A stretch of 35,616 bases of DNA from Actinoallomurus purpureus (GTDB lineage Bacteria > Actinomycetota > Actinomycetes > Streptosporangiales > Streptosporangiaceae). The first letter of the stretch is position 1. Each line of letters begins with the position of its first letter. The position numbers and the translations under genes were made by a program. Below, one piece after another: positions 25,382 to 33,562 of this stretch. The notes below the pieces were generated by a model. The model did not search any database and was not told where the DNA came from. It saw only the letters and a program-made list of their open reading frames with translations. The stretch lies in contig NZ_JAMXMY010000038.1 of the NCBI RefSeq assembly GCF_024055795.1, positions 1 through 35,616 of the forward strand, written 5' to 3'.

Positions 25382-26218
25382 ATGCTGTCCATGGCCAGAA
25401 CGCTGATAACAGTTGCGCCGACCGGGGCGGAGGCCGACAAGGCCGACGTCCCGGCGCTGCCCGTCACGCTCGACGAGCTCGTCCAGACGGCCAAGGAGTG
25501 CGAGGCCGCCGGGGCCGCCGTCGTCCACGTCCACATCCGCGACGCCGAGGCCCGGCCGACGCTCGACCTCGCGCGCCTGCGCGACACGGTCGCCGCCCTG
25601 CGCGCGAGCACGAACCTCATCGTGCAGTTGTCCACCGGCGGCGCGGTCACCGACCCGTACGAGCATCGGCTGCGGGTGCTCGACGCCGAGCCGGACGCCT
25701 GTTCGCTGACGTGCGGCACGGTGAACTTCGGCGACGAGGTCTTCATGAACCCGTGGCCGTTCATGACCGAGCTGTACCGGCGCACGCAGGAGCGGGAGAT
25801 CGTGCCCGAGTTCGAGCTGTTCGACCTCGGTCACATCGCGTCCCTGCACCGGCTGCTGGACAAGTACGGCCCGCCGTACGGGGGGCACGTGCACTGCGAC
25901 CTGGTCATGGGCGTGCCGGGCGGCATGCCGGGCGACGCCCGGACCCTGGTCGCCGCCGTCGAGGCGCTTCCCTCGGGGGCCACCTGGTCGGCGACCGGGA
26001 TCGGCCGGACGAGCCTGCCGGTGATGTACGCCGCCCTGGCGGCCGGGGGTCATCTGCGGGTGGGCATGGAGGATACGCTGAGCTACGCCAAGGGGCGGCC
26101 GGTGACGGCCAACGCCCAGCTCGTGGAGCGTGCGGCGACCTTGGCGCGGATCGCCCAGCGTGACCCGATGCCGCCGGATGAGGCGCGGTCGTTCCTGGGC
26201 GTGAAGGACCGCCAGTAG
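25382..26218 (+). CDS. BKACE-family beta-keto acid cleavage enzyme (DUF849)
   Basis: 278 residues from ATG 25382 (ATG 25391 is possible). Family motifs: VHVHIRD with zinc ligands His49 and His51, QLSTGG, PEFELFDLGH, GGHVHCDLVMGVPGG and the C-terminal GMEDTLSYAKG. BKACE enzymes condense a beta-keto acid with acetyl-CoA and split it into a CoA ester and acetoacetate; the first known member acts in lysine fermentation. The substrate cannot be deduced. The gene lies 28 bases before an asparaginase II family gene, so they are probably co-transcribed. A GAAGATCTTC palindrome (25344-25353) lies in its AT-rich promoter region. Confidence 0.88.
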   Translation: MLSMARTLITVAPTGAEADKADVPALPVTLDELVQTAKECEAAGAAVVHVHIRDAEARPTLDLARLRDTVAALRASTNLIVQLSTGGAVTDPYEHRLRVLDAEPDACSLTCGTVNFGDEVFMNPWPFMTELYRRTQEREIVPEFELFDLGHIASLHRLLDKYGPPYGGHVHCDLVMGVPGGMPGDARTLVAAVEALPSGATWSATGIGRTSLPVMYAALAAGGHLRVGMEDTLSYAKGRPVTANAQLVERAATLARIAQRDPMPPDEARSFLGVKDRQ

Positions 26219-26246
26219 CCGACCGTCGACCCCCCGAAGAGAGAAG

Positions 26247-27167
26247 ATGCATCCCGTCCTCGTCGAAGTGGAACGTTCCGGATTCGTGGAGTCGCGCCAC
26301 CGCGGCTCGGTGGCCGCGCTCGCCGCCGACGGCTCCCCGGCCGTGCGCATCGGGTCCCCGGACGACCTGGTCTTCCCCCGGTCGGCCAACAAGCCGATAC
26401 AGGCGGTGGCGATGGCGCGCAGCGGGCTCGCCCTCGAGGGAGAGCTCCTCGCGCTGTCGTCGGCCAGCCACTCCGGCGAGGACTTCCACGTGGAGGGCGC
26501 CCGCAAGATCCTCGCCGACGCGGGGCTCACCCCGGACGCCCTCCGCTGCCCGCCCCAGTGGCCGCTGGACCTGGAGGTCGCCGTACGGTCCGAGAGGTCG
26601 CGGCTGCGGATGAACTGCTCCGGCAAGCACGCCGCCATGCTCGCCACCTGCGTCATCAACGGCTGGCCGACGGAGTCGTACCTGGAGTTCGACCACCCGC
26701 TGCAGCTCGCCGTGCGCGTGACGGTCGAGGACCTCACCGGCGAGCGGGTCGCGGCGACGGGCGTGGACGGGTGCGGCGCGCCGCTGTTCGCCGTCTCGCT
26801 GACCGGGGTGGCTCGGGCGCTGCGCGCGATCGTGACCGCCGAGCCCGGCACCCCCGAGCGGCGTCTCGCCGACGCGATGCGCGCCCACCCCGAGTGGACC
26901 TCGGGCACCGACCGCGACGAGCGCCGGCTGATGAACGCCGTGCCGGGCCTGCTGGTCAAGTGCGGCGCCGAGGGCGTCGACGCGTTCGCGCTCGCGGACG
27001 GGCGTGCGGGCGCCATCAAGATCGACGATGGGGCGATGCGCGCCCGGACGCCGGTGACCGTGGCGACCCTCCGCGCCCTCGGCGCCGCGGTCCCCGACGA
27101 GCTGGCCACCGTGCCGCTGCACGGCGGCGACGCCGTCGTCGGCGAGATCCGCGCGGTCGGTTTTTAG
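26247..27167 (+). CDS. L-asparaginase II family protein
   Basis: 306 residues from ATG 26247, with a purine-rich AAGAGAGAAG just ahead. It matches the Asparaginase_II family known from Rhizobium AnsA rather than the common bacterial asparaginases: FPRSANKPIQAV, SSASHSGEDFH, the RMNCSGKHAAML catalytic-region motif, and DGCGAPLFAVSL. These enzymes hydrolyse asparagine to aspartate and ammonia in the cytoplasm; members with other amide substrates may exist. Likely co-transcribed with the BKACE gene. Its stop overlaps that of the convergent DUF2207 gene by four bases. Confidence 0.9.
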   Translation: MHPVLVEVERSGFVESRHRGSVAALAADGSPAVRIGSPDDLVFPRSANKPIQAVAMARSGLALEGELLALSSASHSGEDFHVEGARKILADAGLTPDALRCPPQWPLDLEVAVRSERSRLRMNCSGKHAAMLATCVINGWPTESYLEFDHPLQLAVRVTVEDLTGERVAATGVDGCGAPLFAVSLTGVARALRAIVTAEPGTPERRLADAMRAHPEWTSGTDRDERRLMNAVPGLLVKCGAEGVDAFALADGRAGAIKIDDGAMRARTPVTVATLRALGAAVPDELATVPLHGGDAVVGEIRAVGF

Positions 27168-28822
27168 GACAGGCTGCGGAACTGCCGGGAGGCGGAGATC
27201 GCGCCGGAGGTGGCGAGAGTGAAGCTGCGCATCGACTCGGCGAAGTTCGACAGGTCCCACTCGGCGGGCCCCTCGTACCAGTAGAGGTTGTCCGAGGGGC
27301 CGCTGTTGCCCACGCCGACGTCGGCGACCGTCTGCGCCCAGCGCTGGACCACGTCGAAGACGACCGCGTACGGCAGGTAGTGCGAGAACAACGCCAGCCG
27401 GTGACCCGCGGGCGCGTCCGGGACCTCGCCGCGGAACAGGTGCGCCCGGAAGCCGAGCGTGTGCGCCAGCACGGTCGCGCCGCGCGCGGTCTTGGCCGGC
27501 ATGTACTGACCGCCGACGGCCAGCGCCGCACCGGCGATGATCACCGCCAGGCCGATCAGGGCGAGGTTCGTGTAAACGGCCAGCGCGATCGTTCCGAAGA
27601 CCCCGAGACCGGCCAGGACCATGCCGATGGTGGTCCAGCGGGTGCGCTCGGAGTCGGGCCGGCGGGTGAACCAGCCCTGCCGGACGACGTCCTCGTACAG
27701 GGCCTTGCGCACCGCCGCGAGCTGTTCGGCGAAGGTGCCGCCGAGCTCGGACAGTGCGACGACGTCGCGGCCGGTGAACAGGGCGTCGTACAGGATCCGT
27801 TCGTACGGCAGCAGGTCGTCCGCCGGGCGTTCCATGCGGCGCAGCTGCCAGTCGATGCGGCCGTACGTCTCGCGGGGCAGCTCCTCGATGAGGAGGTACC
27901 CGCGGACGGCGAGGTCGATGATGGTCGCGGTGACGTCGACGACATCGGCCTGCTCGTCGATGAGCGTGCCGATCTGGCCCGGCCGCACTCCGTGCGGCGG
28001 GGCGAACCCGGTGGAGTCGACGGGGGCGTGGTCCCCCTCGGCGGCCTTCTTGTTGACGATGCGCGCGTCCCTGCCCCGGGTGACGTACAGGAGGGAGACC
28101 CCGCCGAGCAGCAGGGCGAGCAGGCCGAGGAGGGTGCCGCCGGTGACCCCATTGACGGTGAAGGCGGTGGCCACGGTGTGCCGCTGCTCGACGATCGGCT
28201 TGCCGGTGGTCGTGCCGGTCGGATACCCGATCATGACCGTCACGTAGTCGCCGGGCTGGAGATCCTCCTGCCGGAAGTCCGCCAACGTATGGGTGTGGTT
28301 CGTGAAGAACTGCGTGCAGCCGACGGTGCCCTCCTGCTCGCCGGCGAAGCAGTTGAGGTTCTGGACGACGGCGCTGGACTCGACGGTCACCCGGGTCTGT
28401 GTGACGGGGACGTGCCAGCCGCCGGCGGCGGTCCAGTTCAGCTGCTCGCCGCCGCGCAGCGCGGTGATCGCGCCCTTCACCGTGTAGGAGAGCTGGGCCG
28501 TGTGCCGGCCGGCGGCGCCGCCACCGGCGACCTGGAGGACGGCGTGGTCGCCCTGGTTCTTCAGGGTGGCGCCCTGGACGTCGCCGACGTCGAACCGGCG
28601 GTCCTGGCGGTCGTCGAGGTGCTTGCGGCGGATGAGGGTCCGCGCGGGAGCGTTCCCCTCGTAGCTGACCGTCTCCTTGACCCGGAGGGTCCCGTCCGGC
28701 GCCACCGTGATCGCGACGGTGTCCTTGACGACCTGCCCCGAGGCCGCCGACGCGGAGACCGCGCAGGTGAGAAGCCCGGCGGCGATGAGGGGGGCGATCA
28801 GCAGCCGCGTGCGAACCAGCAT
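27164..28822 (-). CDS. DUF2207 membrane protein
   Basis: 552 residues from ATG 28822. A signal peptide (LLIAPLIAAGLLTCAVSASA) precedes an outer beta-rich DUF2207 domain of about 220 residues with two cysteines. Then come a membrane helix (GGTLLGLLALLLGGVSLLYV), a cytoplasmic portion with a winged-helix-like stretch (IDLAVRGYLLIEE), two further helices near residues 405-450 and a C-terminal soluble tail. The layout matches actinobacterial DUF2207 proteins, whose role is unknown. A -10-like TACGCT at 28836-28831 is eight bases before the ATG, suggesting a leaderless transcript. Confidence 0.87.
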   Translation of the reverse strand: MLVRTRLLIAPLIAAGLLTCAVSASAASGQVVKDTVAITVAPDGTLRVKETVSYEGNAPARTLIRRKHLDDRQDRRFDVGDVQGATLKNQGDHAVLQVAGGGAAGRHTAQLSYTVKGAITALRGGEQLNWTAAGGWHVPVTQTRVTVESSAVVQNLNCFAGEQEGTVGCTQFFTNHTHTLADFRQEDLQPGDYVTVMIGYPTGTTTGKPIVEQRHTVATAFTVNGVTGGTLLGLLALLLGGVSLLYVTRGRDARIVNKKAAEGDHAPVDSTGFAPPHGVRPGQIGTLIDEQADVVDVTATIIDLAVRGYLLIEELPRETYGRIDWQLRRMERPADDLLPYERILYDALFTGRDVVALSELGGTFAEQLAAVRKALYEDVVRQGWFTRRPDSERTRWTTIGMVLAGLGVFGTIALAVYTNLALIGLAVIIAGAALAVGGQYMPAKTARGATVLAHTLGFRAHLFRGEVPDAPAGHRLALFSHYLPYAVVFDVVQRWAQTVADVGVGNSGPSDNLYWYEGPAEWDLSNFAESMRSFTLATSGAISASRQFRSLS

Positions 28823-28830
28823 GGGCGCAC

Positions 28831-28836
28831 AGCGTA
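28831..28836 (-). promoter_or_regulatory. -10 element of the DUF2207 gene
   Basis: TACGCT on the minus strand fits TAnnnT and ends eight bases before the DUF2207 start codon. No Shine-Dalgarno follows, so the mRNA probably starts very near the ATG. Confidence 0.4.
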
Positions 28837-29008
28837 CCGGTGAACCGTCGGCCGGGCGTGACCTGTGGCGGTGACGATCTTGGGCGGGTATGCGAGGTCG
28901 ATGCCCGACGAGTGATCGCCGTTTCCGCCTGTATGGGATGATTCTCGTCGCGGTCGCCCCTCCCGCGTGGAGCCGGCGTGGCCGGTCCCAGGGGAGGAAC
29001 GGACAGCA

Positions 29009-29995
29009 GTGGTAGGTCCCTATCGGCGACGCCCGCCGGACGGCCCGGAGCCGCAAGGCCCGCCGTCCCGGCAGTGGCGCCGGCCCGCGCGGGACCTCGG
29101 CTACCTGCCGCCGCGCCGCCCGCCCCGGCGGCGGAGCACGGCCGGCACCATCGTCGGCGCGCTCGGCGGTTTCGCCGGACTGTGCGCGGTGGCGATCGTC
29201 GCCTACTCACTGGCCGGGCCGGACCGGTCGGCACCGAGCCTCGGCACCGCCGAAGGCCCCCCACACGCGGGCAGCCGGCAGGCCGCGGTCTCCGGCCCGC
29301 TGTACGACAGCGGCGCGCTCGACCCGGTCGGCTGCGCCCTCCCGGCGATCCGGGAGCACGACGACGAGTCGATGCGGGTCTTCCTCGACCGGCTGTCGGA
29401 CTGCCTGGACGAGGCGTGGCGGCGGCAGTTCGCCAAGGCGGCGCTGCCGGGGTTCGCCGCGCCGCACCGGGTCTTCTGGAGCGAGTCGGGAACGAGCCCG
29501 TGCGGCTCGTACCCGGCCCCCGGCGCGGCCGCGTTCTACTGCCCGGCCAACGACACGATGTACGTCGGCCTCGGCGACGTCGTGGAGACGGCGGACGGCG
29601 AGCCGGTCTCGCACTACGCGGTGTACGCGCGGGTGATCGCGCATGAGTACGGCCACCATGTGCAGGAGGACGCGGGAATCCTCGAGTACGGGCACCGGCT
29701 GATGGTCGACGCGGCCACGGCCGCCCGCAATGAGGCGAGCCGCCGCATCGAGCTGCAGGCGCAGTGCCTTGCCGGCGCGTTCCTGTCGGCCGAGCGCGAC
29801 AGCCTCCCGATGACGGCCGCCCAGTACCGGGCGGTGCTGGCCGACGCGCGGGCGCGCGGCGACGAGGACGAGCCCGCCGACCAACGCGACCACGGCACTG
29901 GAGCCCACTACGCGGGCTGGCTGGCCCGCGGCTACACGCAGCGCGTCCTGTCGTCCTGCAACACGTGGACGGCATCCCCCTCGGACGTTGAATGA
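29009..29995 (+). CDS. Membrane-anchored neutral zinc metallopeptidase, copy 1
   Basis: 328 residues from GTG 29009, with GGGGAGGA about ten bases upstream; a GTG at 28967 lacks such a site. A basic, Pro-rich cytoplasmic N terminus leads into one membrane helix (about 43-70) and an outer peptidase domain. The HEYGH zinc motif is at 212-216, with the third ligand Glu248 in RRIELQAQCLAG, as in the YpfJ-type Zn_peptidase family. Four to five cysteines (GCALP, DCLDEAW, SPCGSY, FYCPAN, SCNTW) may form disulfides outside. It is followed after ten bases by a second copy. Confidence 0.88.
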   Translation: MVGPYRRRPPDGPEPQGPPSRQWRRPARDLGYLPPRRPPRRRSTAGTIVGALGGFAGLCAVAIVAYSLAGPDRSAPSLGTAEGPPHAGSRQAAVSGPLYDSGALDPVGCALPAIREHDDESMRVFLDRLSDCLDEAWRRQFAKAALPGFAAPHRVFWSESGTSPCGSYPAPGAAAFYCPANDTMYVGLGDVVETADGEPVSHYAVYARVIAHEYGHHVQEDAGILEYGHRLMVDAATAARNEASRRIELQAQCLAGAFLSAERDSLPMTAAQYRAVLADARARGDEDEPADQRDHGTGAHYAGWLARGYTQRVLSSCNTWTASPSDVE

Positions 29996-30005
29996 CAGGA
30001 GAAGA

Positions 30006-31112
30006 ATGATGGCTGGACCCGGCTCATGGGGACCCCCGCCCCAGGGACACGGCCAGGGGTACGGCCCGCCCCAGGGATATGGAAGACCGCCCCAGGGATA
30101 CGGGCCGCCGCCCGGCTACGGCCCGCCGCAGGGGTACGGCCCGCCGCCCGGTCCGCCGCAGGGCCCGCCCCCTCGGCCGCCGTACGGCCCCGGACACGGT
30201 CGTCCTCCCTACGGCGTTCCCGGATACGGGTACACGCCGCCGCCCCGGCGGAAGGGCGGCGGAGGCGTGCGGGCCATCGTCTTGCTCGGCCTGCTCGCGA
30301 TCGTCGGGGTCGGCGGTGCGATGGCCCTCAAGGTCGTCGGCAGGCCGGCGTACACGCCGGTCCGGCCGCCGCTCAGCGCGCCTCCTGCGGCCGGCCAGAA
30401 CGCCGCGACCAGCCCCCTGTACAAGGTCGGGCGGCTGCCGTCGGACGGCTGCCGCGGGCGGCAGATCACGCAGGGCGACCCACAGTCGTTCCGGCTGTTC
30501 CTCGACGGGACGACCGACTGCCTGGATCGGGCGTGGCAGCAGGGCTTCGCTCACGCCGGGATGCGGTTCACGGCGCCGCAGCGGGTCTTCTGGTCGACGC
30601 CGGGCCAGAGTCCGTGCGGGACCTACCCGTCGCCGGGCGTCGCCGCGTTCTACTGCCCGACCAACCAGTCGATGTACATCGGCGTCACCGACGCCCAGAA
30701 GGCGGCCGGCGGGCTGCCCGTGCGCTACAACGTGGCGTACGCCCGGGAGATCGCCCACGAGTACGGTCACGCGATCCAGGACATGTCCGGCATCCTCGAC
30801 TACACCCAGCGGGCCCGGTCCGAGGCGACGAGCACCCTGGCCCGCAACGCCGTCACCAAGCGAAGTGAGCTGCAGGCCCAGTGCCTGTCCGGACTGTTCC
30901 TGGGCTCGGCGCGCTCGACGTTCCCCGTCACGGCCGAGCAGTGGGCGATGGCGCTGCGGGACTCGTACCAGCGCGGTGACAACGGGCGTCCCCAGGACGA
31001 GCGGGACCACGGCACGGACGCGCACTACCGCGGCTGGGTCCAGATCGGCTACAACCGCGGCACCACGGCGGCCTGCAACACCTGGGCGGCCCCGGCCCGC
31101 AACGTGAACTGA
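30006..31112 (+). CDS. Membrane-anchored neutral zinc metallopeptidase, copy 2
   Basis: 368 residues from ATG 30006, with AGGAG just upstream; ATG 30009 is equally possible. The N-terminal 85 residues are a Pro/Gly/Tyr/Gln repeat (recurring GYGPPxGYG and PPQGYG units), then one membrane helix (AIVLLGLLAIVGVGGAMAL). The outer domain parallels copy 1, with HEYGH at 251-255, third ligand Glu288 in RSELQAQCLSG and the same cysteine positions. The domains are clearly paralogous, but the cytoplasmic tails differ. The pair forms one operon. Substrates unknown. Confidence 0.9.
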   Translation: MMAGPGSWGPPPQGHGQGYGPPQGYGRPPQGYGPPPGYGPPQGYGPPPGPPQGPPPRPPYGPGHGRPPYGVPGYGYTPPPRRKGGGGVRAIVLLGLLAIVGVGGAMALKVVGRPAYTPVRPPLSAPPAAGQNAATSPLYKVGRLPSDGCRGRQITQGDPQSFRLFLDGTTDCLDRAWQQGFAHAGMRFTAPQRVFWSTPGQSPCGTYPSPGVAAFYCPTNQSMYIGVTDAQKAAGGLPVRYNVAYAREIAHEYGHAIQDMSGILDYTQRARSEATSTLARNAVTKRSELQAQCLSGLFLGSARSTFPVTAEQWAMALRDSYQRGDNGRPQDERDHGTDAHYRGWVQIGYNRGTTAACNTWAAPARNVN

Positions 31113-31133
31113 TGTGACTCGTCTCACCGGAAA

Positions 31134-31165
31134 GTGCTTGCAACTGTGCTTGCAATAGCAAGCAC
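31134..31165. promoter_or_regulatory. Repeated GTGCTTGC operator-like site
   Basis: GTGCTTGCAA occurs at 31134 and again 12 bases later at 31146. The second copy forms a perfect inverted repeat, GTGCTTGC-AATA-GCAAGCAC (31146-31165), 19 bases before the HTH gene. The TTGCAA inside it could act as a -35 for a leaderless start at 31185. Autoregulation by the HTH protein is a reasonable guess. Confidence 0.6.
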
Positions 31166-31184
31166 GGCGACGCACAGTAGAGAC

Positions 31185-31571
31185 ATGGCGACTTCCAAAG
31201 TCGGCTCCATCGGGGAGTACATCCGAGAGCAGCGCAAGCGGGCCAAGGTCTCGCTGCGCCAGATGGCCGAGGTCACGGGCGTTTCCAACCCGTACCTGAG
31301 CCAGATCGAGCGTGGGCTGCGCAAGCCGAGCGCGGAGATCCTGCAGCAGATCGCCAAGGGTCTGCGCATCTCCGCCGAAGCCCTGTACGTGCAAGCAGGG
31401 ATCCTCGACGAGCGAGAGACCGACACGGACGTCCAGGCCGCGATCCGGGCGGACGCGGCACTGTCGGAACGCCAGAAGCACGTGCTGCTCGACATCTACG
31501 AGTCGTTCCGCCGGGAGAGCGAGTCCGGCGCGGAAGCCGCCACCGAAGCCACAGCATCGACTGAAGGGTGA
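31185..31571 (+). CDS. XRE-type HTH regulator (Rv0474-like)
   Basis: 128 residues from ATG 31185. A canonical XRE helix-turn-helix occupies residues 8-65 (YIREQRKRAKVSLRQMAE, SNPYLSQIERG, KPSAEILQQIAKGL), followed by ALYVQAGIL and an acidic C-terminal tail. It is followed by an HBHA-like gene and a DUF2516 gene, the same order as Rv0474-Rv0475-Rv0476 in Mycobacterium tuberculosis, so it is probably the Rv0474 counterpart. A repeated palindrome lies directly upstream. Confidence 0.88.
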   Translation: MATSKVGSIGEYIREQRKRAKVSLRQMAEVTGVSNPYLSQIERGLRKPSAEILQQIAKGLRISAEALYVQAGILDERETDTDVQAAIRADAALSERQKHVLLDIYESFRRESESGAEAATEATASTEG

Positions 31572-31578
31572 CCCAGAA

Positions 31579-31941
31579 ATGCCGAACATCACCGAGAAAC
31601 TGCGCGATTCCAAGGCGTTCTATGTCGCGGCCGGCGCCGGCGACCTGGCGGTCGAGAAGATCCGCGAGGTTCCGGAGCGGATCAACCGCCTGCAGGAGCG
31701 GACCGACCCGAAGGACCTGGGCGGCGCCGCACTGGCGTACGTCACCCACGTGGGCGGCCGCGCCGCCGAGGTCGTCGACGGGCTCGCCGAGCGCGGCAAG
31801 AAGATCGTGAGCCGGGTCGAGCGCCAGAAGGCCACGCAGCAGCTGGAGGACTCCGTCAAGTCGACGGCCCGCAAGGCCAAGGCGACCGCGGGCCCCGCCA
31901 AGGACACCGCCAAGGACACCGCCAAGAAGATCGGCAACTGA
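31579..31941 (+). CDS. HBHA-like lysine/alanine-rich protein
   Basis: 120 residues from ATG 31579, seven bases after the HTH stop. The N-terminal half (FYVAAGAGDLAVEKIREVPERI) and predicted helices resemble the coiled-coil part of mycobacterial heparin-binding haemagglutinin. The C-terminal 30 residues are a Lys/Ala/Thr tail (KSTARKAKATAGPAKDTAKD), much shorter than the HBHA tail. No signal peptide. In mycobacteria HBHA is a surface adhesin also linked to lipid inclusions. In soil actinomycetes the function is unknown, so the name denotes synteny and resemblance only. Confidence 0.8.
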   Translation: MPNITEKLRDSKAFYVAAGAGDLAVEKIREVPERINRLQERTDPKDLGGAALAYVTHVGGRAAEVVDGLAERGKKIVSRVERQKATQQLEDSVKSTARKAKATAGPAKDTAKDTAKKIGN

Positions 31942-31948
31942 CCTTCGC

Positions 31949-32005
31949 GTGCGCGCAGGCGCGCGCACCGGGAGCCCGGGCGGACGCGTCCGCGCGGGCT
32001 CCCGG
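31949..32005 (+). terminator. Double hairpin after the HBHA-like gene
   Basis: GTGCGCGC-AGGC-GCGCGCAC (31949-31968) is followed at once by a long stem, CCGGGAGCCCG (31968-31978) with CGGGCTCCCGG (31995-32005), enclosing GCGGAC-GC-GTCCGC. It begins eight bases after the stop and separates the HTH/HBHA pair from the DUF2516 gene. Confidence 0.8.
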
Positions 32006-32123
32006 CGTCTCTCCGTACGCTCACTATCGGCAGGACCCCGCCGGAACGCATACGCTGGGGCCCGTACGTGATGACAGATGGCGCGGCGCTCGTACGACGC
32101 CGCCCCGGTACAGGGGGCTTATC

Positions 32124-32462
32124 GTGCTCGCACCAGCCCAGAGTTTCGTCGGCATCGTGTTCTGGGTCGTGGCCATCGCCGCCTTCGTCGTTGAGATCTG
32201 GGCGTTCATCGACGCCGTACGACGGCCGGCGGCGGCCTACACGGCCGCGGGAAAGCTCACCAAGCAGAAGTGGCTGATCATCCTCGGCATCGCGCTGCTG
32301 TTCGGCCTGGCCGGCGCGGTCGGGTTGGTCTCGATCATCCAGATGCTGCCCATCATCGGCTTCATCGCGGCCGCCGTCTACCTCGCCGACGTCCGGCCCG
32401 CCGTGCGGCCGTACGGCGGTCGCGGCGGCTCTTCGTCCTCGGGTCCGTACGGCCCCTGGTGA
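32124..32462 (+). CDS. DUF2516 membrane protein (Rv0476-like)
   Basis: 112 residues from GTG 32124, preceded by AGGGGG. Helices at IVFWVVAIAAFVVEIWAFIDAV and WLIILGIALLFGLAGAVGLV plus a third stretch (IIGFIAAAVYLADVRPAV) fit the small DUF2516 family, always found in actinobacteria and of unknown role. The tail is Gly/Ser/Tyr-rich. It follows the HTH and HBHA-like genes as in mycobacteria. A -10-like TACGCT near 32051 suggests its own promoter after the double hairpin. Confidence 0.85.
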   Translation: MLAPAQSFVGIVFWVVAIAAFVVEIWAFIDAVRRPAAAYTAAGKLTKQKWLIILGIALLFGLAGAVGLVSIIQMLPIIGFIAAAVYLADVRPAVRPYGGRGGSSSSGPYGPW

Positions 32463-32474
32463 GCCGCCGGGCCG

Positions 32475-33212
32475 TCACGGCCTGGCCAGTCCCCGCGTCC
32501 GCAGGTCGGCGGCGAGCCGCTCGGCGATGTGACGGGCGCCCGCCGTGGTGGGGTGGGTGCCGTCGGGCAGGATGTACTGCGGCGCGTTGCCGGTGCCCTT
32601 GTCGCGGTCCCCGGTGATCCACTGCTCGCCCAGCGGGTCGATGAACGGCACCTGCGACTCCGCGGCCACCTCTCCCATGGCGTCCCGGATCGCCGTGACC
32701 GCCTTGGGCGGGTCGCCGCCGCCCCACAGGGGGCCGATGAGTAGCAGCCGCGCGGTGCTCCACTGCCGGTGGACGCCGCCCAGCAGCTGCCGGGCCGCCT
32801 CGCCGACGGCCTGCGCCGAATACCTCCGGTCGTTGTGGCCGCCCGAGACGATCACCAGGTCGGGGGCCGGGCGCCAGGCGAGCTGTTCGGTGAACAGCTG
32901 CGCGAAGTTCTTGCCGATCTGTCCTTTGGCGATGAACCCGGTGCGCCGGTAGCCGCCGATGATGGGCTGCCAGCCCAGGAGGCGGGCGGTCTCGGCGGCG
33001 TACGTCTGCTCCGGGATCTGCCCGAGCTTGCCCGTCGTGTAGCTGTCGCCCAGGAACATGACGACCGGGGCGCGTGCGGCCTGCCGCTTCGGCGCGCGGG
33101 ACGGGCTCTCCGCCCGCGCCCGGCGCTCCGTGCCCCCGCAGCCCGCCAGGGCGAGGAGGACGACGGCGGCAGCGGCGCAACGAACGGCGCGTCGTCTCAA
33201 TCCGGGCTCCAT
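32475..33212 (-). CDS. SGNH/GDSL-family lipoprotein hydrolase
   Basis: 245 residues from ATG 33212. A lipoprotein signal ends in LALAGC. SGNH blocks: FLGDSYTTG with nucleophile Ser57, the GYRRTGF glycine block, VSGGHNDRR with the Asn of block III, and PDGTHPTTAG with the catalytic Asp and His. Such enzymes deacylate lipids, polysaccharides or peptidoglycan; the substrate is unknown. The mature protein would be tethered to the outer face of the membrane. It is convergent with the DUF2516 gene and divergent from the AlaX fragment. Confidence 0.9.
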   Translation of the reverse strand: MEPGLRRRAVRCAAAAVVLLALAGCGGTERRARAESPSRAPKRQAARAPVVMFLGDSYTTGKLGQIPEQTYAAETARLLGWQPIIGGYRRTGFIAKGQIGKNFAQLFTEQLAWRPAPDLVIVSGGHNDRRYSAQAVGEAARQLLGGVHRQWSTARLLLIGPLWGGGDPPKAVTAIRDAMGEVAAESQVPFIDPLGEQWITGDRDKGTGNAPQYILPDGTHPTTAGARHIAERLAADLRTRGLARP

Positions 33213-33227
33213 CCTTGGCTGACCTTC

Positions 33228-33467
33228 ATGACGACACACCGGACGCGTCGGCTTGAGCTGACCGACCAGACGCTGCGCGAGTGGGAAGCGGTCGTGCTCG
33301 ACTCGGGACCCGGGGGGATCGTCCTCGACCGCTCGGCATTTTATCCAGGCGGGGGCGGTCAGCCGCCGGATCACGGAGTTCTGCTGTGGCAGGGCGTCGA
33401 ACTGCGCTCCAGCCGCGTCTCGCCGGTCTCGCGTCCCGGTGAGGTGGCCGCCGCCATTCGCAGGTGA
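33228..33467 (+). pseudogene. Truncated AlaX-type alanyl-tRNA editing gene
   Basis: 79 codons from ATG 33228. The start matches the N terminus of AlaX-like proteins: LELTDQTLREWEAVVLD then VLDRSAFYPGGGGQPPDHG, the conserved FYPGGGGQP motif of the editing fold. After LLWQG the match fades and a stop follows. The normal protein is about three times as long; its metal-binding HxxxH and C-terminal cysteine/histidine residues are absent, and no continuation is seen in any frame before the next gene. Probably a deletion-truncated gene. Confidence 0.7.
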
Positions 33468-33562
33468 CACGGCTTTCGACCATGGGTTGATCCGTTGCCC
33501 GGCCGTGAAAGGCGCGCGAGAGTTCCGTTGTCGGTTCGGATGTTCCCGAAGCGGTCGGCGCG

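Noticed and set aside
25905-29975. Minus-strand open frame of 4 kb across BKACE, asparaginase, DUF2207 and metallopeptidase genes
   Set aside because: It crosses four well-supported genes in a different frame and is Arg/Pro/Gly-rich throughout; a GC-driven shadow.
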